Assembly (NCBI GenBank): GCA_947561395.2
Contig: OX387194.1
Location: 14,122,048 to 14,186,047 of the forward strand
Direction: 5' to 3'
DNA from: Buxus sempervirens
Lineage: Eukaryota; Streptophyta; Magnoliopsida; Buxales; Buxaceae
Length of the DNA stretch: 64,000 bases
Shown here: positions 31,267 through 43,784 of the stretch, piece by piece
How the letters are laid out: the number at the start of each line of letters is the position of its first letter
How positions within the stretch are numbered: position 1 is the stretch's first letter
Notes under the pieces: generated by a model
What the model was told of the DNA's origin: nothing
Database searches by the model: none
The model's input: only the letters and a program-made list of their open reading frames with translations
Program-made: the position numbers and the translations under genes

Positions 31267-34205
31267 TGTAGACACCCCAACATTGCACGATTTTTGATAA
31301 ATCTTGAAAGAGAGAAATATTTTATTGGAATTTTCAATTCTTAGCATTGGGTTTGAGATCCTTAATCCATTTGAATCTGAAGCCACAAAGGAAAGGGCCC
31401 AAATTCAATCTTTTGAGCAAAGTCAAACTTTTTCCAGTTGAATTTTGACCCCAAAAAATGAAATATTTTTTAAGGCAAGATTTCAAGATAATTTTTCCCG
31501 TTAATTAGGTTTTTTTCCATGTTATTGCATAAATGAATTTTTTGATATTTTAAATATTGACGAATACCTTGGTTTTAACATGTTGAATCTTTTTACTGGA
31601 CCTGAAAAATCGGAATTTAGCCTTGAACTGGAAAGTTGACTTTTTATTTACTTGGAATTTGGGTTTGGAACTATTTTTAATGAATTCAAATGGGGGGGGG
31701 GGGGGGGGGGGGAGTTGTTTGCTTATTTACATGTACTATTTTAAGTAAATGGAGATTAAAAAATACGAGGACATTTACTTAAATGATATTACATGTAAAT
31801 AAGTATTGCCTGTGCAGGTAAGGGTCAGTGCCATGCAGAAGCTGTGCAGAGAAGCATTTTTCTTTGTATCCGATATTATATGTCAGATACAAGCCTTTTT
31901 CTTTATATCCGATGGATAATGTCGGATACAAGCCTTTTTCTTTGTATCCGATGTATAATGTCGGATACAAACATTATTGTTTATATCCGACCTGAGTTGT
32001 CAGATACAAGGGTTTTGCTCAAAATTGAAAAATTCCGAAAGTTTTCACTTTTTACTGTGTTATCCCTGTCTAAGAGGTGAGACTTCTTGAAAATAGCGTT
32101 AAGGTTAAGTGGAGGGATTCTAGACACATCCTTGTGTCTACCATTAGGGTTCCCCTTTGCCCTACCTTTGCATTTAAATAGGAGGCCTTTCCTCAAGCAA
32201 ATGGCCATAAGTTGGAGATGGAAGAGCTCCAAGTGAAGAAGGAACCTCTGCCCCATTGCTTTCAGAACCCAGGTAAGCCCTAACCTTCTTTTAATTTTCT
32301 GTTCTTAAATTCTAGGGTTAGTTCTTCCTTCTACCTTTCTGTAGAATAATGGTCTGTTTGTGCTTGAAACCCCATTCCCTACTCAAAGTACCTCAAGATT
32401 CCCTCTAGCCGTAAAATGTGAAGAGACACCTAGGGGAAACGAAAATGGGAATGGAACCTTAGTCATAGAACCCTCTTAATGGCTTACTGTTGTGTGAAAC
32501 CCCATTCCCTATTCAAAGTACCTCAAGATTATTTCTACCCGTAAAAGGTGAAGATAGAACTAGGGGAAACGAGAATGGGAATGGAACCCTAGTCATAGAA
32601 CCCCATTTGATTGATGTACTTTTTAATGCTATATGTTGTGATGTGTTGATTAATTTAAAGAGATGATTTTTACACATGCACATATTGCACTTGTTTTGTC
32701 GAAATAGGCTTGTATTTTGGATCTATCGTATTCATTATGATAGATCTGGGATTAATGGCTCTAAATATTTCTTGGACATTTCTTAATGGTTTTCAAATGA
32801 ATACAAGCAAGTTTTCCTTGGATATAGAAGACCTCTTGGTCGAATCTCTCTGTTTTGGGCATTCTTGCTCCATTTTGGGGTTTTGGTATATTCTCTCCAA
32901 TAAAAGAGAATGTTGAGCCAAATTCTTGCCCTATATCCTTCTGGAGGTTTTTCAACATCTTTTCAAATGATTTTGGTTCGGATTGCACAGATTATACACA
33001 CATACCCACTGTTTTGACTTGATTTTGCTTAAAAGTTTCAAATCTGGACAGCACCTGCACCTTATCTTGGAACACTTATAACTTCATTAGCCGGATGAAT
33101 TTTTGAGTGATTCCAAAGACATATGAAATGTGGGATTGTCTAGTTTGTGTCTGTAAAAATCCATCAATTTTTATGGAGTGGATTTTTGACACCATTTGAT
33201 CAAAGTCGACAGGTCAGTTTATGCCAGATTGCTGAACCTGTCACTTTGACTGAGCACCATTTGCTCGTTTTAAGTCCGATTTAGGTGATTTTGGTTTCTG
33301 TGTTTTCCTTTATAAGTATAATTTCAAATCCAGTTGGTTTCACATTTTTTTTATTTCATTTGTGTCTGATTTACTCAGAACTGCCCAATAGCACAATTAT
33401 GTGCTGATTTGTGATCCTCTGGGCATGTTCGTGAGGTCACACAAGTCACATCCGAATGGAGTTTTGTGTGACTCCTATTTCATTTGAAAGATGGCACCTT
33501 ATACTTAATTCATGCAAATTTCCAAGGATTTATATGGAGCCAATCTTTACAAATAGGTTTTCAAATTTGCCCACTTGTCACTTTTACTAACTTATAACAG
33601 TGAATTTCAAACAAGCATAACTCTTAGGATTTTAACCGGATTTATTTGAAAATTTTCATGAATCTTCTATTTGTCATAATCTTTCAATTGGCATTGGTTT
33701 CATTCAATTTGAATTGAAAGATTTATAGTCCAATGACTCCATCTTTTACCAAGTTTTCTGGATTTACCTTAACTTGCTTGTATTCAAGTTCACTTTGGTC
33801 TGCAATTAATGGATGTCCTAGAAGTGATACCTCCATAAAGAGGGTCTAAATTTCATTGGACTTCTCACGTGGAGGAATCATACATGTGTTTAATTTTTCT
33901 TAAAACTTTTGATTATTTTAACTAGCAAGCTTTCTTTATTTTGAGCATGAACAATACTTGGCAACCACCTTTTGTGGATGAATAGGGGTGCCTAACACCT
34001 TCCCCTATTCATAATCTAATCCCCTTACCCATCTCTGGTTTATTTTATTTTTAGAGTTATTTTTACTCTAAGTTTGCTTTTTCATTTGATTTAATCTTTT
34101 TGGTGTCCATTCACACCTAAAAGGAATGGTGGCGACTCCTCCCATTTTTGTTGAGCCCATGTGATGATCTTAGGAAGTCATTAGGTTGATTTTCCATGTC
34201 TCACA
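31267..34205 (+). repeat. 5' LTR of the outer Ogre-like element (2.94 kb)
   Basis: It begins TGTAGACACCCCAACATTGC and ends CCATGTCTCACA, the same ends as the inner element's 1.83-kb LTRs. Shared blocks include CTTGGCAACCACC, GGTGCCTAACACCTTCCCC and two GTACCTCAAGA...CCGTAAAA(C/G)GTGAAGA repeats. It is about 1.1 kb longer than the inner LTRs. A possible TATA is ATTTAAATAGGAGG near 32174. It contains a 23-nt G run (31691-31713) and the TCCGATA hairpin cluster. Confidence 0.82.
31858..32012 (+). repeat. TATCCGA / TCGGATA hairpin cluster in the outer LTR
   Basis: Four tandem units of about 38-40 bp, each with TATCCGA, 7-10 bases, then T(C/A)GGATA or TCAGATA, separated by CAAGCCTTTTTCTTT. Each unit can form a short stem. 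The same motif recurs in the leader of the same element at 39320-39465, but not in the related inner element. Confidence 0.85.
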
Positions 34206-34207
34206 AC

Positions 34208-34225
34208 TGGCTACTCTGCTGGGGA
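34208..34225 (+). other. Primer-binding site, outer element
   Basis: TGGCTACTCTGCTGGGGA lies two bases after the LTR end. It differs by one base from the inner element's site (TGGCGACTCTGCTGGGGA). The 3' end of the complement is CGCCA, as expected for a tRNA terminus. Ogre elements are known to use a tRNA-Arg primer; the tRNA identity here is inference. Confidence 0.7.
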
Positions 34226-34415
34226 CTTGTGGATTTAAGCCATGACTGGTGTATTTGTTCATGTTTTTTCTTTATTTTTGAATGCTTTCTATTTTTCCTA
34301 CTTTACTTGTGCATATTGTATTTCAAATCTGATTTGTATGATTAGAAAATTCACATGGACAAAAACATGGGTGTGTTGCTTGATTGTGTCTAGAAATGTG
34401 TTTATGGGAAAGCCT

Positions 34416-35403
34416 TGTTAACACAAATTTTCGTGTATAAAACAAAAGACAAGAAAAATGTAACAAATAAAAATTTGGATTAGAAAGAAGAAAATGGGTA
34501 CAATTTTGTGATTCTCCTCTGATTCGATCTCCTTGATGGGTCTTGATCCAAGGGCTACACGAGCTTGATCTTGAATCAAACTTTAATATTCAACTTGAGG
34601 GCTGCAAGAGCTTGATCTCAAATTGGACGTCAATCTTCGATTCGGGGGCTGTAAAGCTTGATCCCGAACCGGATGATCTTCTTTCCTTGTAATTGTGATT
34701 TGTCTTCTTTTTTCTCAAAGTATAAATTTGAGAAAGAGAAAACGATGTAGATTTGTGTAGACTTGAATCTCTTCGAATTTCTGTAGAGTTTCTCCAAGCT
34801 TTAGGCAAGTCTTCTAGAGCTTGAAAGGTCTCCTTTTGATTTCTGCAGAGCTTCCCCAACTTTAGGCGAGTCTTCTAGAGCTTGACAAGTTCCCCCTTCT
34901 TCTCATTGAGGTCCTCTATTTATAGGCAAAGGTCATGAGCACTTGCCTTAATATGAGGATCTCTTTTGATTGAGAATTTCCTTATGAGAGTGTGTCTCAT
35001 TTGGCAGCAATTTGAATTTGATTGAGCATACCATACTGAGAAATTTCATTGCTTTGATTTTGGCATTCATTTGAATATTGAATTATTTCTTAATATTCTA
35101 TGCCATTTGTGGGGTTGTGATTTTCCTTTTTTGGATCATCACAACTTTGTTACCAAATGACATTTATTTTGTTTTAGTAACAAATATAACCCGTATCTTG
35201 CTTTGTGGGGCCCATTTGAAGTTAATGGGTTGGATTTGTTGGATGCTTGTCTTGACCCGTATTTCATAATTTAAGGGTCGAACCATCATTTTGTTTAACC
35301 CGGATTATTTGTTTGATTAAGCCCTGGCCTTGAATTCGATCTCATTTGCCAATTGACTTGGTCAACTTTTTGACTTGATGACACCAAAATTTTAGTGTCT
35401 ACA
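34416..35403 (-). mobile_element. 988-bp solo LTR, duplication AGCCT
   Basis: TGTTAACACAAATTTTCGTG at one end and AAAATTTTAGTGTCTACA at the other give TG..CA ends, with AGCCT directly on both sides (34411-34415 and 35404-35408). On the minus strand it has TATAAATAGAGG (about 34914-34925), so that strand is probably the sense strand. No internal coding region remains: a solo LTR from an element I cannot name. Confidence 0.8.
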
Positions 35404-35439
35404 AGCCTATCTTGTAATATGACTTTGCTGTATTTTGTG

Positions 35440-36010
35440 ATAGCATGTGTAATTTTGGGTTTCAATGCCATGAGTTGAACCTAAAAAATTAAGAGCATGA
35501 AATCTGGAAATTTAGTGAAGTTTTTAGGGTTTTCAAGCATGTTTCCCATGAACAATTATTTTTTGTGCTTAATTTTTTTTATGGCATGCTTTTGATTTGG
35601 GGTATGGATGATATGCTTTGAGCATGAAAATAATGAGCAGAAAATCTGAAGTGCTTGGTAGGTATTTTTTGGGGGTTTTCAAGCATTTTTTCTCTAATAG
35701 AAACACTTTTTGTACCATATGATTAGTGGCTGTAATTTTATGCTTTGATTTGAGTATGAATAATGCATTTAGAGCATCAAAATGTAGACCATGAAACCTA
35801 GGAATTCAGTAGGTATTTTGGGGGTTTTCAAGCATGTTTTCCCTAGTTAAATGCTTCTTGTACATTATGTTTAGTTGCTGTATTTTTAAGCCTTGATTTG
35901 GGGTATGAATGATGCAATTTGAGCATGAAAATGAAGAGCATAAAATCTGGAAATTTAGGGGATGCTTTTGGGTTTCAAGCATGCTTTTCATGGGTTAATT
36001 GTTGTTTGTA
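35440..36010 (+). repeat. Four degenerate tandem repeats of about 148 bp in the outer leader
   Basis: TTTTCAAGCATGTTTTCCC-type strings recur near 35531, 35675, 35826 and 35972. Between them sit GAGCATGAAA and AAATCTGGAAATTTAG(T/G). The units fall in the leader between the LTR and gag. The function is unknown. Confidence 0.75.
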
Positions 36011-36146
36011 CAATATGATAACATGCTTGTGTGATACCTTTTGGGTATGTAGTAATTATGTGCATATTTAGGTGTTTTTACTATCTTGTTTGCTTGTGTT
36101 TTTACTTTCAATATAATGTCATATTGCCTTAGCTTGAAAATGTATG

Positions 36147-38493
36147 TGTAACGCCTCGAACCTGGGTCAATGCAAACCGGCACCCGACCCGAACCCGGTT
36201 CGCTACTGTAACAACCCGAATTTAGTTCAACAACCAAATCCGAGGTGTTACTGGCCCATATCAAATACATCATCAATAATATACTAGACCAAAGAATTAA
36301 AATCCATTCACTTTATTATACTATCAGAGTTGTGGAAACAAGTATGTGCGGAAGTGTAGTTTAAAATCCTCAAATAAACATATAGTTTGATCATCAATCA
36401 TTAATATCAAAGTCTGGTAAAATAAACTGGTTACTATCTCTCTCTTATCTCTCTAATACATCAAATCCAAATGAATAGTAATCTAATCAAAAGTACTAAG
36501 TCTATATCAATCATCTTCCTCAAACAAGATTCGGATAATAGTAATCCTCCGGTGTATACTCAGCTACCTCTCCCTGGAAATCACTAAGATCCCCCTCTCG
36601 CGTATCAGCTGAAAAATGAAATGAAAGTAGGGTGAGATACGAATATCCTAGTAGGTAACACATGCATGATTAAACAGTTAATACAAATAAAGTAATAGTT
36701 CATGCACGATTAAGCAATATCGACTAATCAGGCTCGTATAATCATTCATATCATTTATGAATACAAAACAGTTTGATACACAGTTCTAGAAATGAATTTC
36801 AGCAAGTTTTAATATAAGAGTTCGATATCAAGATCGATAACATAATTCATACTTTTCTAGGATGCACTAAGCAGTCACATACGATCAATATCTCAATCAC
36901 ATTCCTCCAGCATGTATACAATAATAATATCAAGTGTTGTGATTTCAGTGTCATTTGTAGGACTCACAAAGATAGATAAACCTTTTGAGACGATTCTCAA
37001 CCAATTGCTATACCACCGTGCGACTTAGGAGCAATGCTACTAATGATACTCAAGTCCTATGCAGCGTAGCTTAGACAAGAGCTGTAGTCACTGACTTATT
37101 ACACACGTACCCATCAGAGTTGGCATGTACCACCAGCATGCAGCACCAGAATCAATACATGGAGATGATCGTTTATCCACATGTACAGGGAATCACCAGT
37201 GGCTCACCGGGGTGTCCCTCCAGACATAGGACCTTCCCAGTCAAACTAACTTGCAAAGGAAGCGCGTCGCATATAGGAGTAACTCAACCCAAATGACATA
37301 TCCCTCAGCTATCTAGCTATAACTATGGATCCATAACCAGCTATGCCCACTAGACTCCAAAATTCCCTAAAATATAATATTTCTATAAGGGTTGGTGCCT
37401 AGCGGCATATAAAGGTTAAATCTGTCAATTACTTCAATATTTGATCATCTGAGTTCTGAATTCTCTTTATAATGTTTTCTGGTTTATAGTGTCATTTAGA
37501 AGATGTTCTAGTAATTAAATACTAGTTAGGTTTTCCAACAACTAGGTCTCTCCATTTCTTTCAAAGTTTGGCAACTAATGTCCTAAATACCTTCCTAATT
37601 TATTTTTCTGTAAAACAGAGAATTAGATAGTTTATTTTAGTCTTAAATCATCTTATTTAATCATTAAAATTGTCTAAAAATAGTTTGGAATTGAATCAGG
37701 GTGTGAAATTTCGAAAATCTGCAAAATCTGAACAGAGCGCCTAGGATCGCTCAGGATCGCCCCGGCAGTTTGTGGTCGGCAGTAGTTCAAAATCGAACGC
37801 CGACGATACGTCTTCAAGCGGTCTACAATTTATAACGAGTGCCTAAGATCGCCGAAGATCGCCGAGCACAGTCGAGGTCAGTGGTCGTTCGAAAAAGTTC
37901 AGAATCAGTTCAAAAACATGAATTTTCTCGTCTAAACTCATTCTAACATATTTATAACATGATTATCTAACTATATACATCATTACATATCATAAAAACA
38001 TGCTTTTGCGATTAAACGAACGTAAATCCAATCAAACGAATAAAAACAGTGTCACCTACCTCTTGAACGAACGTTCCTCTTCCTTTCTTCTCTAGACAAT
38101 GATTCTCTATCACCCAGCAATACCCTGGATGATGAAGAACTCAAAAACCAGACCTTTCCTCCTCCTCCTCTTCTTCTTCTCCTTCAGTCGGGTTTGTCGC
38201 TTGCGGCTGAAGTTGATGAGCGAAAATAGTAACGCGTATAAGATTTAGGTTATTAAACTAATACTTATACTCTCTGATCCCATGTATCTCACATACACAA
38301 AATTCCATATGCACACCCAATCAGAATACATACCTCGATATCTCATGATCGGACGATCAGATCTACGTCTAATTCTAGATCTCCACTAATTAAATAATCC
38401 CCTACAATAATAAAATATTTCCATCAATTATAACTCTCAATAATATTATTTATTAATTTAATTTATTATTTAAGGAAAATTCGGGGTTTTACA
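36147..38493 (-). mobile_element. 2.35-kb solo LTR, duplication GTATG
   Basis: TGTAACGCCTCG...GGGGTTTTACA, flanked by GTATG at 36142-36146 and 38494-38498. Removing it rejoins the outer element's leader. It is related to the LTR at 40025-56196 but inverted. Read on the minus strand it starts TGTAAAACCCCGA and ends GAGGCGTTACA. It contains GATATTCGTATCTCACCC and TTTTTCAG|CTGATACGCGAG near 36600-36660, matching 55830-55880. A GATCGCC-rich cluster lies at 37735-37880. No coding region. Confidence 0.85.
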
Positions 38494-38498
38494 GTATG

Positions 38499-39319
38499 CA
38501 TGGTTGCGAAAAAGAGTGACAAGGGGTTGGGACATTGTGAATGCACCTTAAATTTCAAATGCACTTGAGCACTTTAATCTTTTTTGCACAGCTTACCCAT
38601 TACCTATAGGAAGTTGGACCCGAATATGTGTAGCTTGGCGCAACGAGGTCGATACTTCGGAAAACGAAAGTGAAAACATTTACCTTAGAATTTCGAGTCA
38701 ATGATGTGATGACAATGTGGATCTGTGATTCGAGCCTGGTCATCACTAGACTTGAGATCTAAGTTGCCAATTAAGCCAAAACCCAAAAACCATACGCCTG
38801 AAGGTGGAGAAACACGTTTTCAGCTAAAGTAAACAATTACGTTTGGGGAATTGGGTGTAATTGAAGGAAGGCCGTTTGCATGTTTCACTAGCCAAGGTAT
38901 AATATGAATACCATATTGAAGGTAGCATAAGGTGGCAAGGTAAAACCATATTTTTTTTAATTATCTTCATGTCATGTAAATTAAAAGCCATGGTGTCCAT
39001 ATGCTTGTGATGAAATTTTTCCCAAAAGTGTTTGTAGCCTAAGGTTGGTGTAACCTATAGGAAGAGTCTTTAACTCTACTTAGAAGTCGTCCTACCCAAA
39101 GTCCATGTAGGAGGCAACCAAAAGAACAAAGTCTATGAGTATGGTGTCCAATGTTGGAAGGGGCATGTACCCTCATGAACATTCATGCATTTTTGCAAGT
39201 ATAGTGTCAAAATCCAATTTGGAGACTATATTTAGAGGCCAAGTCAAGGTGAACATTAAGTGGGAATAAAGATAACATAATCTAGTGAAAAAATGAGTCA
39301 AAAAGGGCTAATTCGGCAT
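38499..39319 (+). other. Outer element leader, resumed after the solo LTR
   Basis: Homologous to 42700-43480 of the inner element (GCATGGTTGCGAAAA, GTAGCTTGGCGCAACGAGGT, GATACTTCGGAAA, AGAGTCTNTAACTCT). No ORF. This is conserved noncoding leader of the family. Confidence 0.75.
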
Positions 39320-39465
39320 TAACCGACAACAAAGGTCGGTTAAACAATATAAACTCCTTATCCGACACATATCATCGGTAAAACAGTTTTATGTCTGTAT
39401 CCGATTATTTATATCGGATACAATAAACCATAGCTTTAGCTGACCTGATATGTCGGATACAACCC
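39320..39465 (+). repeat. TCCGATA hairpin cluster in the outer leader
   Basis: TATCCGATTATTTATATCGGATA, TATCCGACACATATCATCGG and ATATGTCGGATACAA occur within 140 bp, together with a related CCGACAAC..GTCGGTT pair. This is the motif of the same element's LTR (31858-32012). It sits at the place where the inner element has its own ACGGGC motif (43490-43640). Confidence 0.82.
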
Positions 39466-39749
39466 GGAAATTTGCAAATTGGTTTTCATTCCAATCTTTC
39501 ATGAATGTAAAATGCCAAAACATTGGGAATAATCTTTGGGCACCCCAAGGGAGTATGAAAAGATAGTTTAAGTGTTCAAAAGGTTTAACAAAAGATTTAA
39601 CCTAATCTTGGAACACAAATCCATTTTTCCCTCAAACTTAAGGAAGGTAGATAAAAAGGGAACCAAGGTGTCATATTTCTTTATACCAATACACCCCAAA
39701 CATGTTTCAATCAAACTTTTAAACTTGAAAACAGAGGAAATTTTGCCAA

Positions 39750-40019
39750 TCAAATTAAAACTTTGTGGGACACTTGGAAGCCCTAAAATATTCCAAAAAA
39801 AAAAACCCTGGTTGGTCTTTTTCATACCAATCAAATTAAAATTTTGTGGGACACTTGGAAGCCCTAAAATATTCTAAAAAAAACCTTTGGTTGGTCTTTT
39901 TCGTACCAATCAAATCAAAACTTTGTGGGACACTTGGAAGCCCTAAAATATTCCAAAAAACCTTTGGTTGATCTTTTTCGTACCAATCAAATCAAAGCTT
40001 TGTCTGACAATTGGAAGCC
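39750..40019 (+). repeat. Hairpin minisatellite, outer leader, left part
   Basis: Units of about 75-80 bp contain GGACACTTGGAAGCCCTAAA then ATATTCCAA, where TTGGAA and TTCCAA can pair, plus GGTCTTTTTCGTACCAATCA. The array is cut by the LTR at 40025 and resumes at 56197. Confidence 0.85.
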
Positions 40020-40552
40020 CTAAATGTAAAACCCCGATTTTTGTTAAGAATTTTTTTATTATTTTACGGGTACATATTAACTTAATTAGCTATGGGTATA
40101 TGTAGAGTTTTCGGTGGGCGAGGACACACGGAATCAGGGAATTTCAAAGGGTGTCGAGCGGCAAACTACATATGGAAGGTATAAATACTTAATGTAAATT
40201 AGGTTTTAGTTTTTGGAAATACTCGTATTACTCTCGCTCTCGTAACCGAAGAAGATTGGCGATCTAGGGTTTCGTTGGGAAGAGAAGGGAACAGCGACTG
40301 GGTTTGTTGTGTTCGTGATCAAGGATTCAGAGGTTTTCCCCTTGCGACCAGAGGATCATCTGGGCGGCGATAGCAAACGGATGGACGGCTCGACAGTTGG
40401 TGATCGGCCGGGGTTCAAGTAGTATTGTTGCTGGCATATAAGCTTGCAAAAGGTGTAGACACCCCAAATTGCACTAAAAATGAGAAAATAATTGAAATTA
40501 TTAATTGGAATTTGAAACAGGTCAAAAAAGTGTAAAATCTGGCCAAACTGGT

Positions 40553-40665
40553 CATGACCGTATTTTGTTTACGGGCTGGTCATACCTGCAGTTGATATAC
40601 GGTCACGGCGTGCCCGTATTAATAATACGGGCAGGGCGCGACCGTAATATATTTACGGGCACGGG
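40553..40665 (+). repeat. ATACGGGC / CCCGTAT hairpin cluster in the inner LTR
   Basis: It contains ATACGGTCACGGC, GCCCGTATTAATAATACGGG and GACCGTAATATATTTACGGG. The arms can pair. Copied in the 3' LTR at about 50418-50530 and, as a variant, in the leader at 43490-43640. Confidence 0.87.
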
Positions 40666-40870
40666 GGTCTTTGTGCGAATTTTACCTTTTTAATTTTTGA
40701 GCCTTATCTGCACCCAAATATCTCTCTTGGATAATCGAATTCTCTTATTTATCTGTTCGAATTATCTCATTTATCCTTGGTTGGATATGGATGGGCATTA
40801 TCTCCAATTTTCACTCTATCCTGAGAATCAGGATATATCCTTCTGGACCAGCCTTGCCCCTGTGCTTGTC

Positions 40871-40879
40871 TATAAATAG
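40871..40879 (+). promoter_or_regulatory. TATA box, inner 5' LTR
   Basis: TATAAATAG, followed by AGGCTCTCTCC, in a typical U3 position. The same box is at 50736-50744 in the 3' LTR. Confidence 0.75.
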
Positions 40880-42283
40880 AGGCTCTCTCCTCTAGCTTAG
40901 GGCCACGAAATTTTGAAGTCAAGGAATTCTAAGAAGCTCCAAGAGAAGGAAAGGAATCCCTGCTGCTCTGCCTGCTCAATCCAGGTAAGTCCCCTATCCC
41001 TTTTTATTTTTTGTCTTCAATTCTAGAAATAATAGGATCATATCTATTGCTGTAGAATAAGGCCATATCTGTTTTTTGTATTCCTAAACTTGTCTCTAAG
41101 TACCTCAAGGGTCTCTCTAGCCGTAAAACGTGAAGAGAGAACTAGGGGAAAGGGGAACAGGTGGATCCCTAGAATAGAACCCCATATCTATTTTTTCCTT
41201 TTTTTTATAAAATAAGGCCTGTGATTGTGTTTGTGTACCCAAACCTATCTCTAAGTACCTCAAGAGTCTCTCTAGCCGTAAAACGTGAAGAGAGAACTAG
41301 GGGAAAAGAGAACAGGTGGATCCGTAGGGTAGACCCCCATGTGCTCTAATTTGTGAGATATGGCTGTTTTAAATATCCTGATCATGTTTTAATGCTTTTT
41401 ATGATATATCTGAATGAATCACATGAATCTATGATGTTTATAGCATGAGATCCCCACTTTTTGACAAAATTTGGATTTTTGCCACTTTTTGCACCTACAG
41501 CACTGTTTTCGTGATTTTTGTGATTTTAGGCTAGGATCTTGGATTTATCATGATCAATATGGTAGATCTGAATCCAGAAGCCTGAAAATAACTTCTAGGG
41601 TTTCATGATATGGTTTTTAAATTGTTTTTCATTATTGAGAGAAGACCCTACGGTCTAAATTCTCCCTTTTTGATGTTCTTCATAAACGTGGGTATCTTTG
41701 GTTTTGATTTTCAGATTTAATGTGAAATTTGGGCTGTATCTATGTCCTGGACTATTCAAGTTTAATTTTGAAATATTTTATAAAAATCATATTTTTCTAG
41801 ATTTCTAGAATTTGATTTGAAGCCAGATTTTTGGATTTTTCACTTTAAATTGATTTTATTTGATTTTATCTCAATTTTATTTTGATCATGAAACCCTAGG
41901 AATGGTATGATCATGTTTGATAGTTCTGGATCAATCAGACTATTCATATGAAAAAACCATATATTTTTGCCTTTTTTGTGATTTTTCCTGATTTTTATAG
42001 CAAGCTTTTTCCTTTATTTTAACATGAACAATACCTGGCAACCACCTTGTGTGGATGAATAGGGGTGCCTAACACCTTCCCCTGTTCATAACTTAATCCC
42101 CTTACCCATCTCTGGTTGTTTTTTTTAGGAGGGATATTTTGCCCTAAAAATTGCCTTTTGTGCTTATTTAATATTTTGGTGTCCATTCACACCTAAATTG
42201 AATGGTGGCGACTCTTTGTTTTATATAATCCCGTGTGATGATTGAGGAAATCATAAGATTGATTTTTTCCCATGTCTCACAAC

Positions 42284-42301
42284 TGGCGACTCTGCTGGGG
42301 A
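42284..42301 (+). other. Primer-binding site, inner element
   Basis: TGGCGACTCTGCTGGGGA, two bases after the LTR. Its complement ends GTCGCCA, like a tRNA 3' end; Ogre-type elements use tRNA-Arg. The assignment to tRNA-Arg is from family knowledge. Confidence 0.78.
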
Positions 42302-43489
42302 TTTTTGGATTTCAGCCTTTTTGGTGTTTGTTCATGTTTTTGATTTTTTGATTTGCTTGCTATTTTGTGTTCTTAAGCATGTTGAGTATGTTTTAAATCT
42401 GAATTATTGCTTAAGAATTCATGGGGGTAGAAACATGCTTAATTTTGATTTATAGGATTGTTTCTACAAACATGCGTAGGGGAGGTCCGTTTTGCTGAAA
42501 TATGTTTATTTCTTGCTATATTTTTATGATAGCATGTTTTAATTTGCAGCATGATCTCCATGATGATTTGGGTGTATAACATGATCATATGTTTGCATGA
42601 TAGATGATTTTTTTTATGAGCATGTTTTGGGTGCTATAGGATTGCTTTATTTACTTGTTTATTTTAAATATGCTTTCCTATTATGCCTTGGTTTGTTTAT
42701 GCATGGCTGCGAAAAGAGTGGCAAGGGTTTGGGACGTTGTGAATGCACCTTATTTTTACAATGCACTGTGCACTTTTTACTTTTACACAGCCTACCCTTA
42801 ACCTATAGGAAGTTGAACCCGAATGTGTGTAGCTTGGCGCAACGAGGTCGATACTTCGGAAAGCGAAAGTGAAAACATTCACCTTAGAACTTTGAGCTAA
42901 TGATGTGATGATAATGTGGATCTGGGATTCTGGTCATCACTAGGCTTGAGTGCTAAGTTGCCATTAAGCCAAAACCCAAAACCCCTACGCTTGAAGGTGG
43001 AGTTACACGTTTTTGGCTAAAATATACAATTACGTGGGAATATGGGTTTGTATGATTGAGGGAAGGCCGTGTGCATGGCTTACAAACCAGGGCATAATGC
43101 GGATGCCATATTGAAGGTAAACAAGGTAACAAGGTAATCCTATTGTTTTGCATTATTTTCATGTCATAGGGGTGTCATGGTGCCCATTGGTTCGGGATAA
43201 AATTGGTCCCAAAATTTACATGTTTTTAAAATTGGTGCTGCCCATAGGAAGAGTCTCTAACTCTGTTTAGAATCAATCCTACCCTATGTTCATACAAGAG
43301 GCAACAAAAGGGTACCAAATTCTTGAGTATGGTGTCAATTTGGAGGGTACATGTGCCCTCCTAAGCATGTGTTTTAGCAAAAAGGCCAAGGTCCACTTTG
43401 GGACAGTTTAGAAGCATTGCATTGGGTGAACCGTATGTTTGGATGAGCAATTAAAGTGATCAAACCATGTAGAAACTGGAAAAATATAA
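42302..43489 (+). other. Inner element leader, noncoding
   Basis: Conserved with the outer element's leader, including GTGTAGCTTGGCGCAACGAG and GATACTTCGGAAAGCGAAAG. Short open frames are not conserved between the two copies. No gene. Confidence 0.7.
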
Positions 43490-43640
43490 CAGGGTTCCGT
43501 AAAACCGCATTTAGTACACGGGCTGGGCTTGCCCGTATTAGTTATACGGGCAGGGTTCGCCCGTGGATTCCATACGGTCACGGCTGGCTCGTAATCTGAA
43601 TACGGGCAGGGCTGGACCGTACTGTGTATACGGTTTCTCG
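43490..43640 (+). repeat. ATACGGGC hairpin cluster in the inner leader
   Basis: CACGGGCTGGGCTTGCCCGT, GCCCGTATTAGTTATACGGG, ATACGGTCACGGC and ATACGGGCAGGG. The strings ATACGGTCACGGC and ATACGGGCAGGG are also in this element's LTR, but not in the outer element. Confidence 0.86.
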
Positions 43641-43784
43641 GAATATTCAACTTTAATCAGTTTTTCCCACTAAAATCTTCCTTTAACCTTTAAATAATGA
43701 TAAAGGGAAACAAGTTTGAATAAAATGCTTCAAAAAAAAAAAACAAAATAATTGAAAAAAAAATGTGAAAGAAAGGTTCCTTGG

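Larger units (their letters stand above)
40454..42281 (+). repeat. 5' LTR of the inner element (1828 bp)
   Basis: TGTAGACACCCCAAATTGCA...CCATGTCTCACA. It has the CCCGTAT/ATACGGGC cluster (40553-40665), TATAAATAG at 40871-40879 and a duplicated block GTACCTCAAG..CCGTAAAACGTGAAGAGAG (about 41098 and 41254). Confidence 0.93.

Noticed and set aside
31691..31713. Long G run, with similar runs at 10276-10298 and 20647-20660
   Set aside because: Possible quadruplex or biological slippage tracts, but homopolymers like these are also common assembly artefacts. No claim made.
42284..42301. tRNA-like 18-mer after the LTR taken as a tRNA gene
   Set aside because: It is only the primer-binding site. No cloverleaf is present, and I found no convincing tRNA or rRNA gene in the window.
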